Below, piece by piece: positions 6,601-7,853 of a stretch of 7,853 nt of DNA. This stretch comes from Oscillospiraceae bacterium (GTDB taxonomy: Bacteria; Bacillota; Clostridia; Oscillospirales; Ruminococcaceae). The DNA is taken from assembly GCA_900768675.1 (NCBI GenBank), contig CAAGDT010000110.1, positions 1-7,853 of the forward strand, in the 5' to 3' direction. Made by a program: the position numbers and the translations under genes. How positions within the stretch are numbered: the stretch's first letter is position 1; each line of letters begins with the position of its first letter. The notes under the pieces were generated by a model. It saw nothing but the letters and a program-made list of their open reading frames with translations, was not told the DNA's origin and ran no database searches.

Positions 6601-6717
6601 GAATATTGAATAACGAATAACGAAATATGAATAATAGTGGTGCTGCTTCGCAGCGTTATTATAATATCGCCGCAAAGCGGCGCACCATAATTATTCAATA
6701 TTCTTTATTCTTTATTC
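6601..6717. repeat. AT-rich palindromic MITE-like element with heptamer arms and two GC-rich hairpins
   Basis: The left arm (6601-6635) is five tandem GAATAAC-like heptamers (GAATATT, GAATAAC, GAATAAC, GAAATAT, GAATAAT). The right arm (6690-6717) reads, on the other strand, as GAATAAA twice, then GAATATT and GAATAAT. GAATATTGAATAA (6601-6613) is perfectly complementary to 6691-6703. TGGTGC (6638-6643) pairs with GCACCA (6682-6687), extending the inner ends of the arms with two mismatched positions. Inside are two perfect hairpins, GCTGC-TTC-GCAGC (6642-6654) and CGCCGC-AAA-GCGGCG (6668-6682), joined by an AT-only linker containing TATAAT on both strands. The element is non-coding and sits between rsmB and rlmN, ending 18 nt before the rlmN RBS. 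Neither hairpin has a U-tract. The structure resembles miniature inverted-repeat elements, but I see no clear target-site duplication and cannot test copy number here. Confidence 0.75.
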
Positions 6718-6735
6718 ACTATCTTCCGATAATGC

Positions 6736-6742
6736 GAAAGGA
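6736..6742 (+). promoter_or_regulatory. Ribosome binding site supporting a TTG start for rlmN
   Basis: GAAAGGA lies 8 nt before the TTG at 6751, the same heptamer and spacing as at the ATG-started genes in this window. No in-frame ATG lies nearby, so TTG is the start. Confidence 0.8.
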
Positions 6743-6750
6743 AAATAATA

Positions 6751-7776
6751 TTGAATAAAACGGACATTCTCTCCCTTACCCTCCCGGAGCTTACCGAAGC
6801 TCTCGCAGAAGCGGGAGAGCCGAAATTCCGCGGAAAGCAGCTTTACGAATGGCTGCATAAAAAGCGGGCGGTAAGCTTTTCGGAATGTACTAACTTATCA
6901 AAAAAGCTTATTGAATATCTTGACGAGCGGTATTTTATACCCTCTCTTGAAATAAAAAGAAAGCTTGTCTCCGCAATAGACGGTACTGTAAAATATCTCT
7001 ACGCTTTCCCGGACGGGGAAAAGGCGGAAACGGTTATGATGAGCTATAAGCACGGCAGCAGCCTTTGCATTTCAACTCAGGTGGGCTGTAAAATGGGCTG
7101 CAGCTTCTGCGCCTCCACAAAGGCGGGCTTTGTAAGAAATCTGGAGCCGTCGGAAATGCTGCTGCAAATCTATGAAAGCGAAAAGGACAGCGGCAGAAAG
7201 GTGGAAAGCCTTGTGCTTATGGGCATAGGCGAGCCGCTGGACAATTATGATAACGTGCTGAAATTTTTGCAGATACTCTCCTCCGAGGAGGGCAAAAACC
7301 TGAGTCTCAGACACGTTTCCCTCTCAACCTGCGGGCTTGTGCCGAGAATAAGAGAGCTGGCGGAGCTTAAGCTGGGGCTTACCCTTTCCGTTTCCCTCCA
7401 CGCTCCAACCGACGAAACCCGCAGCGCAATAATGCCCATAAATAAACGCTATTCTACGGCGGAGCTTATTGACGCCTGCAAGTACTACTTTGAGAAAACC
7501 GGTCGGCGCATAAGCTTTGAGTTCGCTCTTATTGCAGGAGTAAACGACAACAGGGAAACCGCCGACAGGCTGATACGGCTGCTTAAGCCGGTTTCTCCCT
7601 GCCACGTCAACCTTATCCCCATTAACGAGATAAAAGAGGGACCCTATAAGAAAAGCCCCAATGTCAAGGAGTTTCAGCAGCGCCTTGTAAACGGCGGGCT
7701 GAATGCAACCGTAAGGCGCACCTTAGGAGCGGATATAAGCGCCGCCTGCGGGCAGTTAAGGCGGGACAACTCATAA
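6751..7776 (+). CDS. rlmN: Dual-specificity RNA methyltransferase RlmN
   Basis: RlmN is a radical-SAM enzyme that methylates C2 of adenosine 2503 in 23S rRNA and of A37 in some tRNAs. The 341 residues are typical of Bacillota versions. The N-terminal accessory domain (about 1-95) includes PKFRGKQLYEWLHKK. The radical-SAM cluster is C113, C117 and C120 in CKMGCSFCASTKAG. MGIGEPLDNYDNVL (157-170) is the SAM-binding GEP motif. LSTCGLVPRI, LSVSLHAPTDE and MPINKRY follow, as does FEFALIAGVND (257-267). Two further cysteines are conserved: C106 in SLCISTQVGC, and C333 in GADISAACGQL, which corresponds to the methyl-carrying cysteine of E. coli RlmN. All residues needed for activity appear present. 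It starts with TTG at 6751, supported by GAAAGGA 8 nt upstream. It is separated from rsmB by 191 nt containing a palindromic element, so its expression relative to the upstream genes may differ. Confidence 0.96.
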   Translation: MNKTDILSLTLPELTEALAEAGEPKFRGKQLYEWLHKKRAVSFSECTNLSKKLIEYLDERYFIPSLEIKRKLVSAIDGTVKYLYAFPDGEKAETVMMSYKHGSSLCISTQVGCKMGCSFCASTKAGFVRNLEPSEMLLQIYESEKDSGRKVESLVLMGIGEPLDNYDNVLKFLQILSSEEGKNLSLRHVSLSTCGLVPRIRELAELKLGLTLSVSLHAPTDETRSAIMPINKRYSTAELIDACKYYFEKTGRRISFEFALIAGVNDNRETADRLIRLLKPVSPCHVNLIPINEIKEGPYKKSPNVKEFQQRLVNGGLNATVRRTLGADISAACGQLRRDNS

Positions 7777-7801
7777 AAATGTGCAGTAAAACCACATTTT
7801 T
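7775..7801 (+). terminator. Weak terminator-like hairpin after rlmN
   Basis: AAAAATGTG (7775-7783) is complementary to CACATTTTT (7793-7801), with a 9-nt loop; the left arm begins inside the TAA stop of rlmN. The stem is AT-rich with only three G-C pairs, and the T-run is part of the stem rather than a separate tail, so termination would be inefficient or bidirectional at best. The remaining bases to 7853 are AT-rich; I see no gene or clear promoter in them. Confidence 0.3.
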
Positions 7802-7853
7802 CCTAAAAAATCTCTCATTTTCTAACCTTTTAACAGTTGATTTAATTGTTGAA

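Noticed and set aside
6601..6717. CRISPR array
   Set aside because: The repeated units are 7-bp heptamers in opposite orientation with no spacers; the symmetry is palindromic, not a direct-repeat array.
7800..7853. Start of a following gene or its promoter
   Set aside because: The AT-rich tail shows no convincing -35/-10 pair, RBS or start codon before the window ends.

Overview
The window is a stretch of conserved bacterial housekeeping genes, all on the + strand. In order they are: the 3' end of gmk (guanylate kinase), priA (primosomal helicase), def (peptide deformylase), fmt (Met-tRNA formyltransferase), a YugP-type membrane zinc peptidase, rsmB (16S rRNA m5C methyltransferase) and rlmN (radical-SAM 23S rRNA/tRNA m2A methyltransferase). 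This order is the familiar Bacillota cluster. The protein variants (YugP family, PriA of the DEE-x-E-H-T-Y-K-S type) and the moderate GC suggest a gut-type Clostridia of the Ruminococcaceae/Oscillospirales group. The taxonomic placement is inference, because no rRNA or other decisive marker is present.

Layout. Bases 1-459 are gmk, cut by the window edge so that the P-loop is missing. priA overlaps gmk by four bases (GTGA). def follows priA after 21 nt. A 210-nt gap between def and fmt (3369-3578) is mostly filled by a highly structured 176-bp element, 3362-3537. It is bounded by a perfect 12-bp inverted repeat whose left arm contains the last codon and stop of def. fmt, yugP and rsmB then follow closely (21 nt and 2 nt gaps). 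A second gap of 191 nt between rsmB and rlmN (6560-6750) holds an unrelated AT-rich palindromic, MITE-like element (6601-6717), built from heptamer repeats around two GC-rich hairpins. After rlmN there are 77 nt of AT-rich sequence with a weak terminator-like hairpin. No gene-free stretch exceeds 300 nt.

How the genes work together. Fmt formylates initiator Met-tRNA and Def removes the formyl group from new proteins. RsmB and RlmN modify rRNA. PriA restarts stalled replication forks and Gmk feeds the GTP pool. These are growth-linked functions that plausibly share a transcript. Four of the genes (def, fmt, yugP, rlmN) carry the same GAAAGGA ribosome-binding sequence 7-8 nt before the start, which settles the start codons, including a TTG start for rlmN.

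I found no phage, defence, CRISPR or biosynthetic system. The parts most worth a second look are the two intergenic elements. They are structurally unlike each other, sit between co-directional operon genes, and lack the U-tract of an intrinsic terminator. Smaller oddities are motif substitutions in PriA (DEEG for DEEH) and RsmB (VC for PC), and the absence of rpoZ between gmk and priA.
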